Below, one piece after another: positions 1 to 7,506 of a stretch of 16,804 bases of DNA (its first letter is position 1; every line of letters begins with the position of its first letter). Source of the stretch: Methylococcaceae bacterium (lineage in GTDB: Bacteria; Pseudomonadota; Gammaproteobacteria; Methylococcales; Methylomonadaceae). The stretch covers positions 1 to 16,804 of the forward strand of contig JAKIUK010000080.1 in NCBI GenBank assembly GCA_021647585.1. Reading direction: 5' to 3'. The notes beneath the pieces are model-generated. The model was not told the origin of the DNA and ran no database searches. It saw only the letters and a program-made list of their open reading frames with translations. A program made the translations under genes and the position numbers.

Positions 1-4
1 TAAG

Positions 5-17
5 CGGGTATTTTTTT
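5..17 (+). terminator. Possible 3' end of an intrinsic terminator from a gene left of the window
   Basis: A GCGGG block at 4-8 is followed by seven T residues at 11-17, as in the 3' arm and U-tract of a Rho-independent terminator. The 5' arm would lie outside the window, so this is a weak call. Confidence 0.25.
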
Positions 18-127
18 GAAGTACAAGGATGTACTGAATGCAGATCATGCAGGAGCAATTATCTGTGAAGTGCTGAGGAATCAAGAGCTTGTGCTAGAAT
101 CCGTGATCCAACTGATTTTTCTAGGTT

Positions 128-160
128 TATAATACTGGTAACGTATTCAGGAAAACAAAC
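128..160 (+). promoter_or_regulatory. -10 box and ribosome binding site of the DUF2231 gene
   Basis: A perfect TATAAT lies at 128-133, and AGGA lies at 149-152, eight bases before the ATG at 161. No good -35 hexamer is seen 16-18 bases upstream (GATCCA at 105-110). The promoter is therefore only moderately supported; the ribosome binding site and the start choice are well supported. The rest of 1-127 shows no gene. Confidence 0.5.
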
Positions 161-1081
161 ATGATTGAAATCATTCCCAACTGGCATCCATTGCTAGTAC
201 ATTTTACATTAGGCTTATTAAGTACTTCAGTGCTGTTCTATCTAGCGTCGGCTTTTTTATCCCACACAAATTCATGGAAACAACAATGGCTTAATATGGC
301 TAACTGGTCTTTATGGAGCGGTTGTTTATTTGCTATTGGTACAGCAATAGCTGGGTGGTTGGCTTATAACAGTGTTGCTCATGATAGCGCCTCACATGCA
401 GCCATGACCTTGCATAGAAATTGGGCGTTACCTACAGCTTCAATTTTTTTGTTATTGGGTCTATGGGCTATTTTTATAGCCAGAAAAGACCGTCAACCTG
501 GTTTTTTGTTTTTAACATTTTCAATCATTGCGGCTGGACTGTTAATGGTGACTGGATGGCTAGGTGCTGAAGCCGTGTATCGTTACGGTCTGGGAGTAAA
601 GTCACTACCTGTCGTTACAGAAGGTGCTGATGGACATAACCATAGCCATGGGTCAGATCATGGGGGATCCTCTATAGAGGGTCATGAGAATCAACATGGT
701 ATTCTAGAAATTGAAAAGCTGTTAACTGAAGGTGCCCATCAACATAGCCATGAACACACAAAAACAACGCTTGAAAATAAACATCTACTACAGAATGGGA
801 ATCAACATAAGCATAATAGTAAAAACACATCCTCTAAAATTGAACCGGCTAATGACATAAAAAGTCATACGCATAAAACGATGACTGAACAGTTATCTGC
901 TACGGAGTCGCATATCCATAACTCAAAAAATATTGAACCAATTATCCCCTTGACTGAACAGGATAATACTTCTGAAAAAACACCATTTGCACCATCTGAA
1001 CTTCATTCTTTATCCCATACAGAGGAACAAAATCAAGAAGCTGTGAATGAAGAGAACCATTCCCATAATCACGATCATTAA
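161..1081 (+). CDS. DUF2231 family inner-membrane protein with a His-rich C-terminal tail
   Basis: The N-terminal ~145 residues look like the DUF2231 family: the opening WHPLLVHFTLGLL (residues 8-20, with His9 and His14), four hydrophobic segments at roughly 9-33, 50-70, 90-107 and 115-135, and a closing GWLGAEAVYRYG (132-143). Family members are usually about 150-190 residues. Here some 150 hydrophilic residues follow, carrying about 23 histidines in short HxH and HxHxH groups and ending NHSHNHDH. Such tails typically bind Zn, Ni, Co or Cu. A metal-sensing, storage or transport-accessory role is my inference, because the family has no firmly established function. The start has an AGGA ribosome binding site eight bases upstream. 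The gene stands alone and converges on the rhodanese gene across 64 bases. The tail is less conserved-looking and Asn/Ser/Thr-rich, so it may be a fast-evolving extension. Confidence 0.8.
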   Translation: MIEIIPNWHPLLVHFTLGLLSTSVLFYLASAFLSHTNSWKQQWLNMANWSLWSGCLFAIGTAIAGWLAYNSVAHDSASHAAMTLHRNWALPTASIFLLLGLWAIFIARKDRQPGFLFLTFSIIAAGLLMVTGWLGAEAVYRYGLGVKSLPVVTEGADGHNHSHGSDHGGSSIEGHENQHGILEIEKLLTEGAHQHSHEHTKTTLENKHLLQNGNQHKHNSKNTSSKIEPANDIKSHTHKTMTEQLSATESHIHNSKNIEPIIPLTEQDNTSEKTPFAPSELHSLSHTEEQNQEAVNEENHSHNHDH

Positions 1082-1145
1082 TTGCTTTCTTATACTCTAT
1101 ATTTATATAAATAATACTTAACGATCAACCACTAGCTATGTAAAA

Positions 1146-1544
1146 CTATTTCTCAACAGGCAATCCAGCCTTCTTCCACGCAGTCATATGCCCGGCCAGA
1201 TAGCTGATATTTTCAAACCCTGACAAACTAAATGCCAGTTTTGCAATACCGGCTCTGGGTCCATGTTCACAATAAAGCACCACGGGTTCCGTTTTTTTAT
1301 AACTGTTCAGCTTATCGGTGGTAAAAGCTGTCCAGAATGGAATATGCAGTGCGCCTGGCACGTGGCTGGCTTGGTATTCATAGCTTGAACGCACATCTAT
1401 AATAACTGGTGCCTGACCATTTTTTATTAAAGTCTGTAATTCATCTTGTTGCATATAACCCTCTCCTATCGAAGTGCAAGCAAACAGAAATAAATTAATA
1501 ATCACTATCAATAAAGCTCTGTAGCTTTTCATTTGTTTAGTCAT
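1146..1544 (-). CDS. Rhodanese-domain lipoprotein
   Basis: A single rhodanese (sulfurtransferase) domain follows a lipoprotein signal. From the start at 1544 the product has 132 residues. Residues 5-22 form a basic-hydrophobic signal ending LFLFAC, with lipobox Cys23, so the mature protein should be lipid-anchored in the periplasm. The fold markers are IIDVRSSYEY (48-57), HVPGALHIP (61-69) and the active-site loop CEHGPRA with catalytic Cys92 in the CxxGxR pattern. A longer open frame reaches 1601, but it would put 19 non-hydrophobic residues before the signal. The ATG at 1544 overlaps the end of the HugZ-like gene by 8 bases, which fits translational coupling; an ATG at 1532 is the alternative. 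The physiological sulfur donor and acceptor cannot be read from the sequence. Confidence 0.85.
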   Translation of the reverse strand: MTKQMKSYRALLIVIINLFLFACTSIGEGYMQQDELQTLIKNGQAPVIIDVRSSYEYQASHVPGALHIPFWTAFTTDKLNSYKKTEPVVLYCEHGPRAGIAKLAFSLSGFENISYLAGHMTAWKKAGLPVEK

Positions 1545-2034
1545 TGAAGTTGAGTGTCCCATCTGTCGTATTAATAAGAAATGCTTTCCCAAAACCCGCA
1601 ATATATCTTCCCTTAACGGCTGTTAAAGCGATCAAATGAAAATCAGAGAGGCTACGCAGCAAATCTATGGTTTCTCCAAACCGTTGTTTCATTTTTTGTA
1701 ATTGTTGGTGATAGCGTTCATCGGTTTTTTTAATTTCGCTAACTGCACAATTAAACGTTACCCTTTCACGGGCAAACAGGTTTTTTGTTTCTTGTTCGGG
1801 TTGAATAAAAAGAATACTGGCAGTACCTTTTACTAACATATTTTTAGTGTGTGCAGCCATATCACTGACATAAATATAAAACACCCCTTGTGCATCTCTT
1901 ACGTAGGGTGCATAACTGGATTCAGGCTCACCTTGAGCAGTCACTGTTGATAACAGTAAGGTTTGCTGTGATTGAATTAAATCATGACAATTCTGCTTAA
2001 GCTGTTCCTGTTCTTGCTTACTGATTTTATTCAC
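1537..2034 (-). CDS. HugZ/HutZ-like pyridoxamine-phosphate-oxidase-fold protein
   Basis: This is a 165-residue protein of the split-barrel FMN-binding family that includes the heme-utilisation proteins HugZ and HutZ. Visible markers are the first barrel strands LLLSTVTAQGEPESSYAPYV (26-45), FYIYVSDMAAHTKNM (52-66), ASILFIQPE (about 72-80) and the C-terminal GRYIAGFGKAF, which matches the heme-ligand region of HugZ-type proteins. The protein may bind flavin or heme and take part in heme breakdown; that comes from family membership and no heme uptake gene is nearby. The start is GTG at 2034, with AAGGA eight bases upstream. It overlaps the tag stop by 8 bases, and its own stop overlaps the rhodanese start, so tag, this gene and the rhodanese gene form one tightly packed unit. 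Confidence 0.8.
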   Translation of the reverse strand: MNKISKQEQEQLKQNCHDLIQSQQTLLLSTVTAQGEPESSYAPYVRDAQGVFYIYVSDMAAHTKNMLVKGTASILFIQPEQETKNLFARERVTFNCAVSEIKKTDERYHQQLQKMKQRFGETIDLLRSLSDFHLIALTAVKGRYIAGFGKAFLINTTDGTLNFND

Positions 2035-2602
2035 CCGTCATTTCCTTTATCTGTTGATGTCTGAAGCAATCTACAGTATGATCATTCACCAGTCCCACTG
2101 CCTGCATATAAGCATAACAAATAGTAGCACCGACAAATTTAAATCCATTTTGTTTCAAGCTTTTACTCATTTGTTCAGATTCTTTCGTGGTAACAGGTAT
2201 CTGATTAAACTGTTGCCAGTTATTTTGTATGCTTTCCCCATCGACAAACTGCCAAATATAGCGTTCAAAACTGTCATATTTTTGCTGTATTTTTAAAAAT
2301 GCTTTGGCGTTATTTATCGCAGCACTCACCTTAAGTTTGTTTCTGATTATCTCAGGATTATTCAACAGTTGCAGGACTTTATGCTGGTCATATTGGACTA
2401 TCTTTTCAGCATTAAAATCATCAAATGCTTTTCTATAGCCTTGCCGTTTATTTAAGATAGTTGACCAGCTTAACCCAGCCTGGGCACCTTCAAGTATCAA
2501 AAATTCAAACAATAAACCATCATCATGGACTGGAACACCCCATTCCAAATCATGATACTTTTCTTCTGAAGAAGATGAAAGTGCCCAGTCACATTTTCTC
2601 AT
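2027..2602 (-). CDS. tag: DNA-3-methyladenine glycosylase I
   Basis: This base-excision-repair enzyme removes 3-methyladenine from alkylated DNA. The 191-residue product is full length for Tag. It opens MRKCDWA and carries all four zinc ligands at the positions known in E. coli: Cys4, His17, His175 and Cys179. It also has the catalytic-pocket Glu38 in LILEGAQAGLSW (35-46) and the typical NDHTVDCF near the end. It is first in a minus-strand trio with 8-base overlaps to the HugZ-like gene. No good ribosome binding site precedes the ATG. Product assignment is secure. Confidence 0.96.
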   Translation of the reverse strand: MRKCDWALSSSSEEKYHDLEWGVPVHDDGLLFEFLILEGAQAGLSWSTILNKRQGYRKAFDDFNAEKIVQYDQHKVLQLLNNPEIIRNKLKVSAAINNAKAFLKIQQKYDSFERYIWQFVDGESIQNNWQQFNQIPVTTKESEQMSKSLKQNGFKFVGATICYAYMQAVGLVNDHTVDCFRHQQIKEMTGE

Positions 2603-2656
2603 ATTAATCTATATTTTTTACTACTCAGCATTTTACGCAAGGCTATTCAATTTCAT

Positions 2657-2736
2657 TGTCATTTCGACCAGCGGGAGAAATCTTTCACTGGAACTATCAT
2701 CCAAACTTAAGATTCCTCTCTACGCTCGGAATGACA
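2657..2736. repeat. Imperfect palindromic repeat (REP/MITE-like), 28-base arms
   Basis: The left arm at 2657-2684 begins TGTCATTTCG and ends AAATCTT. The right arm at 2709-2736 begins AAGATTCC and ends GGAATGACA. They are reverse complements at 21 of 28 positions, with a 24-base centre. Elements beginning TGTCATT(C/T)CGA and ending AATCTT are a recurrent intergenic palindrome in many bacterial genomes, so this is probably one copy of a dispersed repeat. It lies between yajD (ends 2758) and the tag promoter region. Confidence 0.75.
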
Positions 2737-2757
2737 CTATATGCTGAATAAACACTC

Positions 2758-3123
2758 TTATTTTTTCATCATGCTCTTTAGATCGGAAAAAGGGTTAAAG
2801 GTCGAATCAGCACCATGATCTTCAGCAATAGAAACATCAACTCCACCGTAACGAATCTGCTCTTCAAAACGGGAATGTTCGTTGTCATGGCAATAAAGAC
2901 ACAATAATTCCCAGTTACTGCCATCTTCAGGATTATCATCATGATTATGGTTTCTATGGTGTACCGTTAATTCACGCAAATTACTGTGAGTAAATTCACG
3001 CGCACAACGCCCACAAACCCAGGGATAAAGCTTTAATGCTTTTTCTCTGTAGTTTTTTTCTCGCTCGTCTTTATATTTTCGTGCTTGTGCAATAAGTTCA
3101 TCTGTGCCGGATTGTTTTGCCAT
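2758..3123 (-). CDS. yajD: YajD-type HNH nuclease family protein
   Basis: This 121-residue protein matches the length and layout of E. coli YajD, an HNH-fold protein of unknown physiological substrate. The zinc-binding and active-site scaffold is complete: CGRC (Cys37, Cys40), the HNH histidine pair at 55-56 in TVHHRNHNHDDNP, Asn70 in GSNWELLC, and CLYCHDNEH with Cys75, Cys78, His79 and His83. A charged helix (8-30) precedes the domain and a disordered tail with FNPFSDLKSMMKK follows. It is monocistronic here, with about 170 bases to ppa upstream. Confidence 0.92.
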   Translation of the reverse strand: MAKQSGTDELIAQARKYKDEREKNYREKALKLYPWVCGRCAREFTHSNLRELTVHHRNHNHDDNPEDGSNWELLCLYCHDNEHSRFEEQIRYGGVDVSIAEDHGADSTFNPFSDLKSMMKK

Positions 3124-3227
3124 TTTTAGCCAACTCTAGTTTTTTATTTTTCCAAAATAATGCTCAACTATGTACCCATATATAAATTTTAACAATATTT
3201 TGTAGGTTCTAGTTTACTCTTGCAATT

Positions 3228-3280
3228 GGAAGTGAGGCTTCAGACTCGCCTGATTCCTGCAAGACTGAAGCCTCATTTCC
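3228..3280. repeat. Long hairpin: 16-base inverted repeat between ppa and yajD
   Basis: GGAAGTGAGGCTTCAG at 3228-3243 pairs with CTGAAGCCTCATTTCC at 3265-3280, with one mismatch and a 21-base loop. It starts 15 bases beyond the ppa stop on the minus strand. A run of five T residues follows only on the plus strand, so it is not a classical terminator for ppa. It could still fold in the ppa mRNA 3' end and protect or end it, or be a dispersed palindromic element. Confidence 0.6.
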
Positions 3281-3295
3281 AGTTTTTAATTTGAC

Positions 3296-3910
3296 CTACG
3301 CATCAATATAGGTTTTATAATCTTGTTGAGATCGCCTTATCACTTCATAAGCTTCTTCTCTACCATACACACAGGTGATCTGACAGGCACTCTTTTCGCC
3401 TGGAAGATTTTTATAGGTTAGAAAATAATGTTTTAATCGATTGATATAGGACTCAGGGCAATCTGTTACATTAGTCCATTGCCTATAAAATTCATCGCCT
3501 TTCATTACCGCAATAATTTTATCATCTGCTTCACCGTGATCAATCATCCGAAAGCCGCCTATTGGAATTGCAGGTAAAATAATATTACCATGAGTAACAC
3601 TACGTTCACTTAAAACACAAATATCTAAAGGGTCTCCATCGCCTCTCGATACTGCTATATCACCTGCTCTTTCTCTGGCATATTCAGCCACTCTTTCATC
3701 ACAATAGGTTTGCGGAATAAAACCATAAAGTGTAGGGATGGAATTAGAAAATTTTTGTGGCCGGTCTACCTTAAGATAGCCGCTTTCCTTATCAATCTCA
3801 TACTTTACTGTATCACTGGGTACGATTTCGATAAAAGCGGTTACCACTTCGGGCACATTATCTCCAGCACTGATACCATGCCATGGGTGAGCTTTGTGTT
3901 GTAAATTCAT
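3296..3910 (-). CDS. ppa: Inorganic pyrophosphatase (family I)
   Basis: This cytoplasmic Mg-dependent enzyme hydrolyses pyrophosphate from biosynthetic reactions. The family signature with metal-binding aspartates is DGDPLD (Asp91, Asp93, Asp96). Also seen are the substrate-site strand VKYEID (35-40), the VDRP arginine (Arg50), YGFIPQTYC (62-70) and DHGEADDKIIAV, with acidic pair Asp129-Asp130. At 204 residues it is longer than E. coli Ppa (about 175) and begins with the HPWHG extension seen in one gammaproteobacterial subgroup. The ATG at 3910-3908 overlaps the TGA of the hepT reading frame (ATGA) and has no recognisable ribosome binding site, so translation may depend on coupling to hepT. 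Confidence 0.95.
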   Translation of the reverse strand: MNLQHKAHPWHGISAGDNVPEVVTAFIEIVPSDTVKYEIDKESGYLKVDRPQKFSNSIPTLYGFIPQTYCDERVAEYARERAGDIAVSRGDGDPLDICVLSERSVTHGNIILPAIPIGGFRMIDHGEADDKIIAVMKGDEFYRQWTNVTDCPESYINRLKHYFLTYKNLPGEKSACQITCVYGREEAYEVIRRSQQDYKTYIDA

Positions 3911-4261
3911 TTGTTTTGCTTTTTTAAATTAGTCACAATTTTTTGTAGTTCAATAATTAATGCCGGTATATCATCCTGAATAATACTCCATAAGGTATCG
4001 TTATCTATCCCTAAATACCCATGAATCAGCCTATTTCGAGTTGCAATAATTTGTCGCCGGCACGGATGCATTAGCTTTTCGTATTGTTTCAGGTACATGA
4101 TTAGCCGCCTCACCAATCAATTCTAAATTACGCACTGTAGCATCGTAATTCAAACCCGTTCGTTCAAATGTTTCCAGATCAAAATTTTCACTATAAGTTA
4201 CAACATTTTCAGCAAAGTTAATCATATCATCTAGATAAAAATGCCATTCTCGATCAGACAT
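3907..4261 (-). pseudogene. hepT: Frameshifted HepT-family RNase toxin
   Basis: Two overlapping frames together encode a HepT/DUF86 protein, the toxin of MntA-HepT toxin-antitoxin pairs. The first part (start ATG at 4261) reads MSDREWHFYLDDM and GEAANHVPETIRKAN, then runs out of frame and stops near 4031. The second part, in another frame, carries the RX4HXY catalytic motif as RNRLIHGY, followed by LGIDNDTLWSIIQDDIPAL. Family members have P-W-R at the junction. Here the bases read CCGGCGA at about 4058-4064 (minus strand), as if two bases of the Trp codon were lost. The start overlaps the antitoxin stop by 8 bases (ATGTCTGA), and the distal frame ends in the ATGA that starts ppa. An intact toxin is not made unless ribosomes shift; no slippery heptamer is visible. 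A sequencing error is the main alternative. Confidence 0.85.
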
Positions 4262-4556
4262 TAACAGCTTCTCGCTCAATAAATGGTTTCAATTCAGGAC
4301 GTAGAGATTTCTCTGTAACCAGATCAACAGGTTGCCCGAGTTCATCTTCTAAAAGAAATTGCACTCCGAAATATTTCGTAGAAGTCGCAGGGCCATCAAA
4401 AGCCACTACGATATCAATATCGCTATCAACCCTAGCTTCATTACGAACTGTTGACCCAAACAAGGCCAAGCGTGTGACACCATACCTACTAACCAGTTCT
4501 GGTTTAAGATGCCTTAAAACATCCAGTGTTTGCTTACAATTCATAACTTTTTTCAT
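4254..4556 (-). CDS. mntA: MntA-type minimal nucleotidyltransferase antitoxin
   Basis: This small nucleotidyltransferase-fold protein belongs to the family in which MntA neutralises HepT by adenylylating the tyrosine of its RX4HXY motif. The defining GSX10DXD motif is intact: GS in LALFGSTVRN, then DSDIDIVVAF with the two metal-binding aspartates. The start chosen is ATG 4556 (reads MKKVMN), because GAGGGG lies nine bases upstream at 4566-4571. A frame continues to 4580 and an internal ATG exists at 4544. The product is about 100 residues, normal for this family. The antitoxin is thus preserved while its toxin is frameshifted, which is the expected order of decay. Confidence 0.85.
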   Translation of the reverse strand: MKKVMNCKQTLDVLRHLKPELVSRYGVTRLALFGSTVRNEARVDSDIDIVVAFDGPATSTKYFGVQFLLEDELGQPVDLVTEKSLRPELKPFIEREAVNV

Positions 4557-4565
4557 TGTATATTT

Positions 4566-4571
4566 CCCCTC
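4566..4571 (-). promoter_or_regulatory. Strong ribosome binding site that fixes the mntA start
   Basis: The minus strand reads GAGGGG nine bases before the ATG at 4556. It favours this start over the upstream ATG at 4580. It is one of the few clear Shine-Dalgarno sites in this half of the window. Confidence 0.6.
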
Positions 4572-4641
4572 AAATAGCATCCAACTACTGATCCCTTAGC
4601 CATCAACAAACGGAGTATTCAAGAAAGAAAACAACAGATTC

Positions 4642-5649
4642 TTAGCCACCCGTTGCACTCATATATCTCAAAATAATAGGTTGTTCTTTTAGATCAAACT
4701 CATGTTTTTCCGGTTTAATCTGCATAGCATCAATAATAGCCTGCTTCAGTTTTTCCCTATCCCCTGGATTAGCTCTTATGACTCTTTTTAAATCTACCGA
4801 ATGCTCATTTCCCAGACAAAGCAGTAATTTTCCTTCAACAGTTAATCTCACCCGATTACAGGTACTACAAAAGTTTGCACTATGAGGTGATATAAAGCCA
4901 ACTCGGCTGTCTGTTCCAATCACCTTGAAGTAGACAGATGGGCCACCTGTTTTATCAAGGATAGACTTTAATTCAAACTCTTTTTGCAAATCCGATTTAA
5001 TTAAATCACTGGAATAATACACTTCAGCCCGATCATGGCTATCAACAACACCCAACGGCATTTCTTCTATAAAACTAATATCACAGCCATTATCAACAGC
5101 AAATTGTACTAACTGTGTCACTTCCATGTGATTACGGTTTTTTAAAATAACTGCATTAATTTTGATCTTTTCAAAACCTGTTTTTGTTGCAGCCTGAATA
5201 CCTTTAAGCACTTTATCCAAATCACCTGTACGGGTAATTCTTTTAAATTTTTCAGCATTCAGGGTATCCAGACTAATATTGATTCTTTTAACACCTGCCT
5301 GTTTCAATGACTCAGCCATTTCTTCCAGCTTTGAGCCATTGGTCGTTAACACCAGTTCATTAAGGGTATCAATCTGGCCTATATTTTGTAATAAATCTAA
5401 AACCCCTCTACGAATCAAAGGCTCTCCACCTGTAATACGTATTTTTTTAACACCTAACTCTGCAAAAGCCTGAGCAATCGTATCAATTTCTTCTAATGTT
5501 AAAATTTGCGCACGCGGCAAGAAGGTCATTTCTTCCGACATACAATAAACACAACGAAAATCACAGCGATCCGTAACGGATATTCTCAAGTAATCCACCG
5601 TTCTGCCAAAACGATCGACTAACTGGGTTATTTTATGGGAACTACTCAT
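4642..5649 (-). CDS. moaA: GTP 3',8-cyclase (molybdenum cofactor biosynthesis protein A)
   Basis: This radical SAM enzyme catalyses the first step of molybdopterin synthesis, GTP to 3',8-cyclo-7,8-dihydro-GTP, together with MoaC. The N-terminal cluster motif CxxxCxxC is CDFRCVYC (Cys29, Cys33, Cys36). ITGGEPLIRR (SAM-binding GGEP) and NISLDTL follow. The C-terminal second 4Fe-4S site is present as CSTCNRVRLTVEGKLLLC (C-x2-C-x13-C), and the protein ends in the conserved Gly-Gly tail needed for activity. The 335-residue length is normal. No other moa gene is adjacent. It is the most upstream gene of the minus-strand run leading to mntA (85 bases downstream) and diverges from the ABC transporter across 117 bases. 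Confidence 0.97.
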   Translation of the reverse strand: MSSSHKITQLVDRFGRTVDYLRISVTDRCDFRCVYCMSEEMTFLPRAQILTLEEIDTIAQAFAELGVKKIRITGGEPLIRRGVLDLLQNIGQIDTLNELVLTTNGSKLEEMAESLKQAGVKRINISLDTLNAEKFKRITRTGDLDKVLKGIQAATKTGFEKIKINAVILKNRNHMEVTQLVQFAVDNGCDISFIEEMPLGVVDSHDRAEVYYSSDLIKSDLQKEFELKSILDKTGGPSVYFKVIGTDSRVGFISPHSANFCSTCNRVRLTVEGKLLLCLGNEHSVDLKRVIRANPGDREKLKQAIIDAMQIKPEKHEFDLKEQPIILRYMSATGG

Positions 5650-5766
5650 ATGACTACTAAAAACCTGACTATTGGGATGATTTTATCATAATTTAACAAT
5701 CAGTCTCGCTTCTGCTGTTGGGTAAAGCTAAAATAGCCAGGAGTTTCCCAATTATCAATTATTCAA

Positions 5767-6735
5767 ATGAAATTTAAAGCCATCCTATTTACATTTTCGC
5801 TCTTGTTTTCAACACAAAGTTTTTCAACTGAAAAAACCACTATTCGACTGGGTGTACTGGCTTTTGGTACTGTCAATTGGGAATTAACTGTGCTAAAAAA
5901 TCTAAACCTGTTAAAAGACTCTAATTTCCGACTGCAAATTCATCCCGTTGCCAACCCTCAGGCCGGGAAAATTGCCCTGCAATCTGGCGCTGTCGATATG
6001 ATTGTTTCTGACTGGATTTGGGTATCCAGACTACGGTCCACGGGTTCTGATCTTAGCTTTTATCCCTATTCAAACACATCTGGTGCATTGATTGTTCCAA
6101 AAAACAGTGATATTAAAACCATCCGTGATTTGCAAGATAAAAAACTGGGCATTGCCGGAGGAGAACTGGATAAAAACTGGTTACTGTTACAAGCATTAGC
6201 CAAAAAACAAAACCAACTGGACCTAAATACATCGGTTGAAAAAATTTATGCCGCACCACCCTTATTAAACCAGCAAATTATACATGACCGTGTAGACGCT
6301 ATTATCAATTACTGGCATTTTGCAGCCAGACTGGAAGCAAAAGGGTATAAACAAATCATTAATGGTAAAGAAATATTGCAGCAACTCGGTATAAAGGAAC
6401 AAGTCCCTACACTGGGTTATGTATTTAACCGTAGTTGGGCCACGCTGAATAAAAACAGTGTTAATGGATTTCTAAAGTCCACTCAGCTAGCTAAAAATCA
6501 GCTTTGCCAGTCAGACCCGGTATGGCAACAAATCATTCCTCTTACCCAGGCAAAAGATAAAATAACACAAAACAAATTGCGTGAACGTTATTGTGCAGGA
6601 CGCGTTAATCAATGGGGAAACAAAGAACAACATGCCGCCGCAAGGATATATTCACTATTGCGCAAATTTAGTAATAACAAACTGACTGGAAAATCAGAAA
6701 ACCTGCAACCCAATACATTCTGGAATATTGATTAA
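5767..6735 (+). CDS. ABC transporter substrate-binding protein, NitT/TauT type
   Basis: This is a periplasmic solute-binding protein of the type-2 fold. A signal peptide covers residues 1-20 (ends TQSFS). After it come the strand IRLGVLAFGTVNWEL, the first-lobe region GKIALQSGAVDMIVSDWIWVS, GALIVPKNSDIKTIRDLQDKK (the usual lobe-crossing element, with LGIAGG after it) and DAIINYWHFAARLEAKGYK. The order and spacing resemble SsuA/TauA/ThiY-like proteins, but the substrate cannot be told from sequence alone. The Trp-rich pocket region (SDWIWVS, INYWHF) suggests a small organic ligand; that is inference. It is first of three co-directional genes; only nine bases separate it from the permease. The only AGGAG is about 25 bases upstream of the ATG, so the start lacks a good ribosome binding site. 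Confidence 0.8.
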   Translation: MKFKAILFTFSLLFSTQSFSTEKTTIRLGVLAFGTVNWELTVLKNLNLLKDSNFRLQIHPVANPQAGKIALQSGAVDMIVSDWIWVSRLRSTGSDLSFYPYSNTSGALIVPKNSDIKTIRDLQDKKLGIAGGELDKNWLLLQALAKKQNQLDLNTSVEKIYAAPPLLNQQIIHDRVDAIINYWHFAARLEAKGYKQIINGKEILQQLGIKEQVPTLGYVFNRSWATLNKNSVNGFLKSTQLAKNQLCQSDPVWQQIIPLTQAKDKITQNKLRERYCAGRVNQWGNKEQHAAARIYSLLRKFSNNKLTGKSENLQPNTFWNID

Positions 6736-6744
6736 CGCTACTTC

Positions 6745-7506
6745 ATGAGTTCTTATTTAAGCAAAATACCCAGCAAAATTCTGGCCACCCTGTCGTTCAT
6801 GCTATTAATTGCAATATGGCAGGGTTTAGCTATTGTCATTAACGACAACACACTTCCAACTCCGGCATTAGTACTCCAGGTTTTTTGGCAAGAAATTGAA
6901 TCAGGACAACTGCCTCATCACCTGGGCATTACCTTATTACGCCTGATTATCAGTTTTTCCATAGCCATGTTGCTGGGCTGTGCTATGGGTATAGCACTAG
7001 GCATAAATAAGAAACTGGATGCTTTTTTTGATAATTGGTTAGTGATTTTTTTAAATGTACCCGCACTGGTTACCATTATTTTATGTTATGTCTGGTTTGG
7101 GCTAGTCGAATCTGCAGCCATTCTTGCCGTAGTCATTAACAAATTACCTAATGTAATAGTGACTATCCGAGAAGGAACTAAAGCGCTAGATAAGGATTTA
7201 CTAGAAATGGCCCATTGCTACAACTTTAGTAAAAAGAAAACCTTCACTCATGTAATTTGGCCGCAATTACACCCTTTTGTAATGGCAGCCACCCGCTCCG
7301 GATTGGCTTTAATCTGGAAAATCATTCTGGTAGTCGAACTATTGGGACGAAGTGATGGTATGGGCTATCAATTAAATTTGTTTTTTCAATTATTCGATGT
7401 TGCCAGTATTCTGGCTTATACCATCGCATTTATTGCTGTCATCCAGTCAATAGAACTGCTGATTTTGAAACCCTTAGATAACAGAGCCTCAAGGTGGCGT
7501 CGATGA
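6745..7506 (+). CDS. ABC transporter permease, NitT/TauT type
   Basis: This is an inner-membrane channel subunit of 253 residues with about six hydrophobic segments (17-34, 65-90, 95-118, 120-137, 175-200 and 215-240). The cytoplasmic coupling helix that docks on the ATPase is EMAHCYNFSKKKTFTHVIWP, with the EAA-loop spacing though the classical EAA-G is degenerate (EMA-C). It opens with the LPTPALVLQVFW element common in SsuC/TauC-type permeases. It follows the binding protein by nine bases and overlaps the ATPase by four. Confidence 0.88.
   Translation: MSSYLSKIPSKILATLSFMLLIAIWQGLAIVINDNTLPTPALVLQVFWQEIESGQLPHHLGITLLRLIISFSIAMLLGCAMGIALGINKKLDAFFDNWLVIFLNVPALVTIILCYVWFGLVESAAILAVVINKLPNVIVTIREGTKALDKDLLEMAHCYNFSKKKTFTHVIWPQLHPFVMAATRSGLALIWKIILVVELLGRSDGMGYQLNLFFQLFDVASILAYTIAFIAVIQSIELLILKPLDNRASRWRR

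Noticed and set aside
1100..1113. 14-base perfect palindrome between DUF2231 and rhodanese genes
   Set aside because: Entirely A/T, weak as hairpin or operator, and easily due to chance in AT-rich spacer.
4031..4116. Programmed frameshift in hepT
   Set aside because: No slippery heptamer or following stem is visible, and a two-base loss is the simpler reading.
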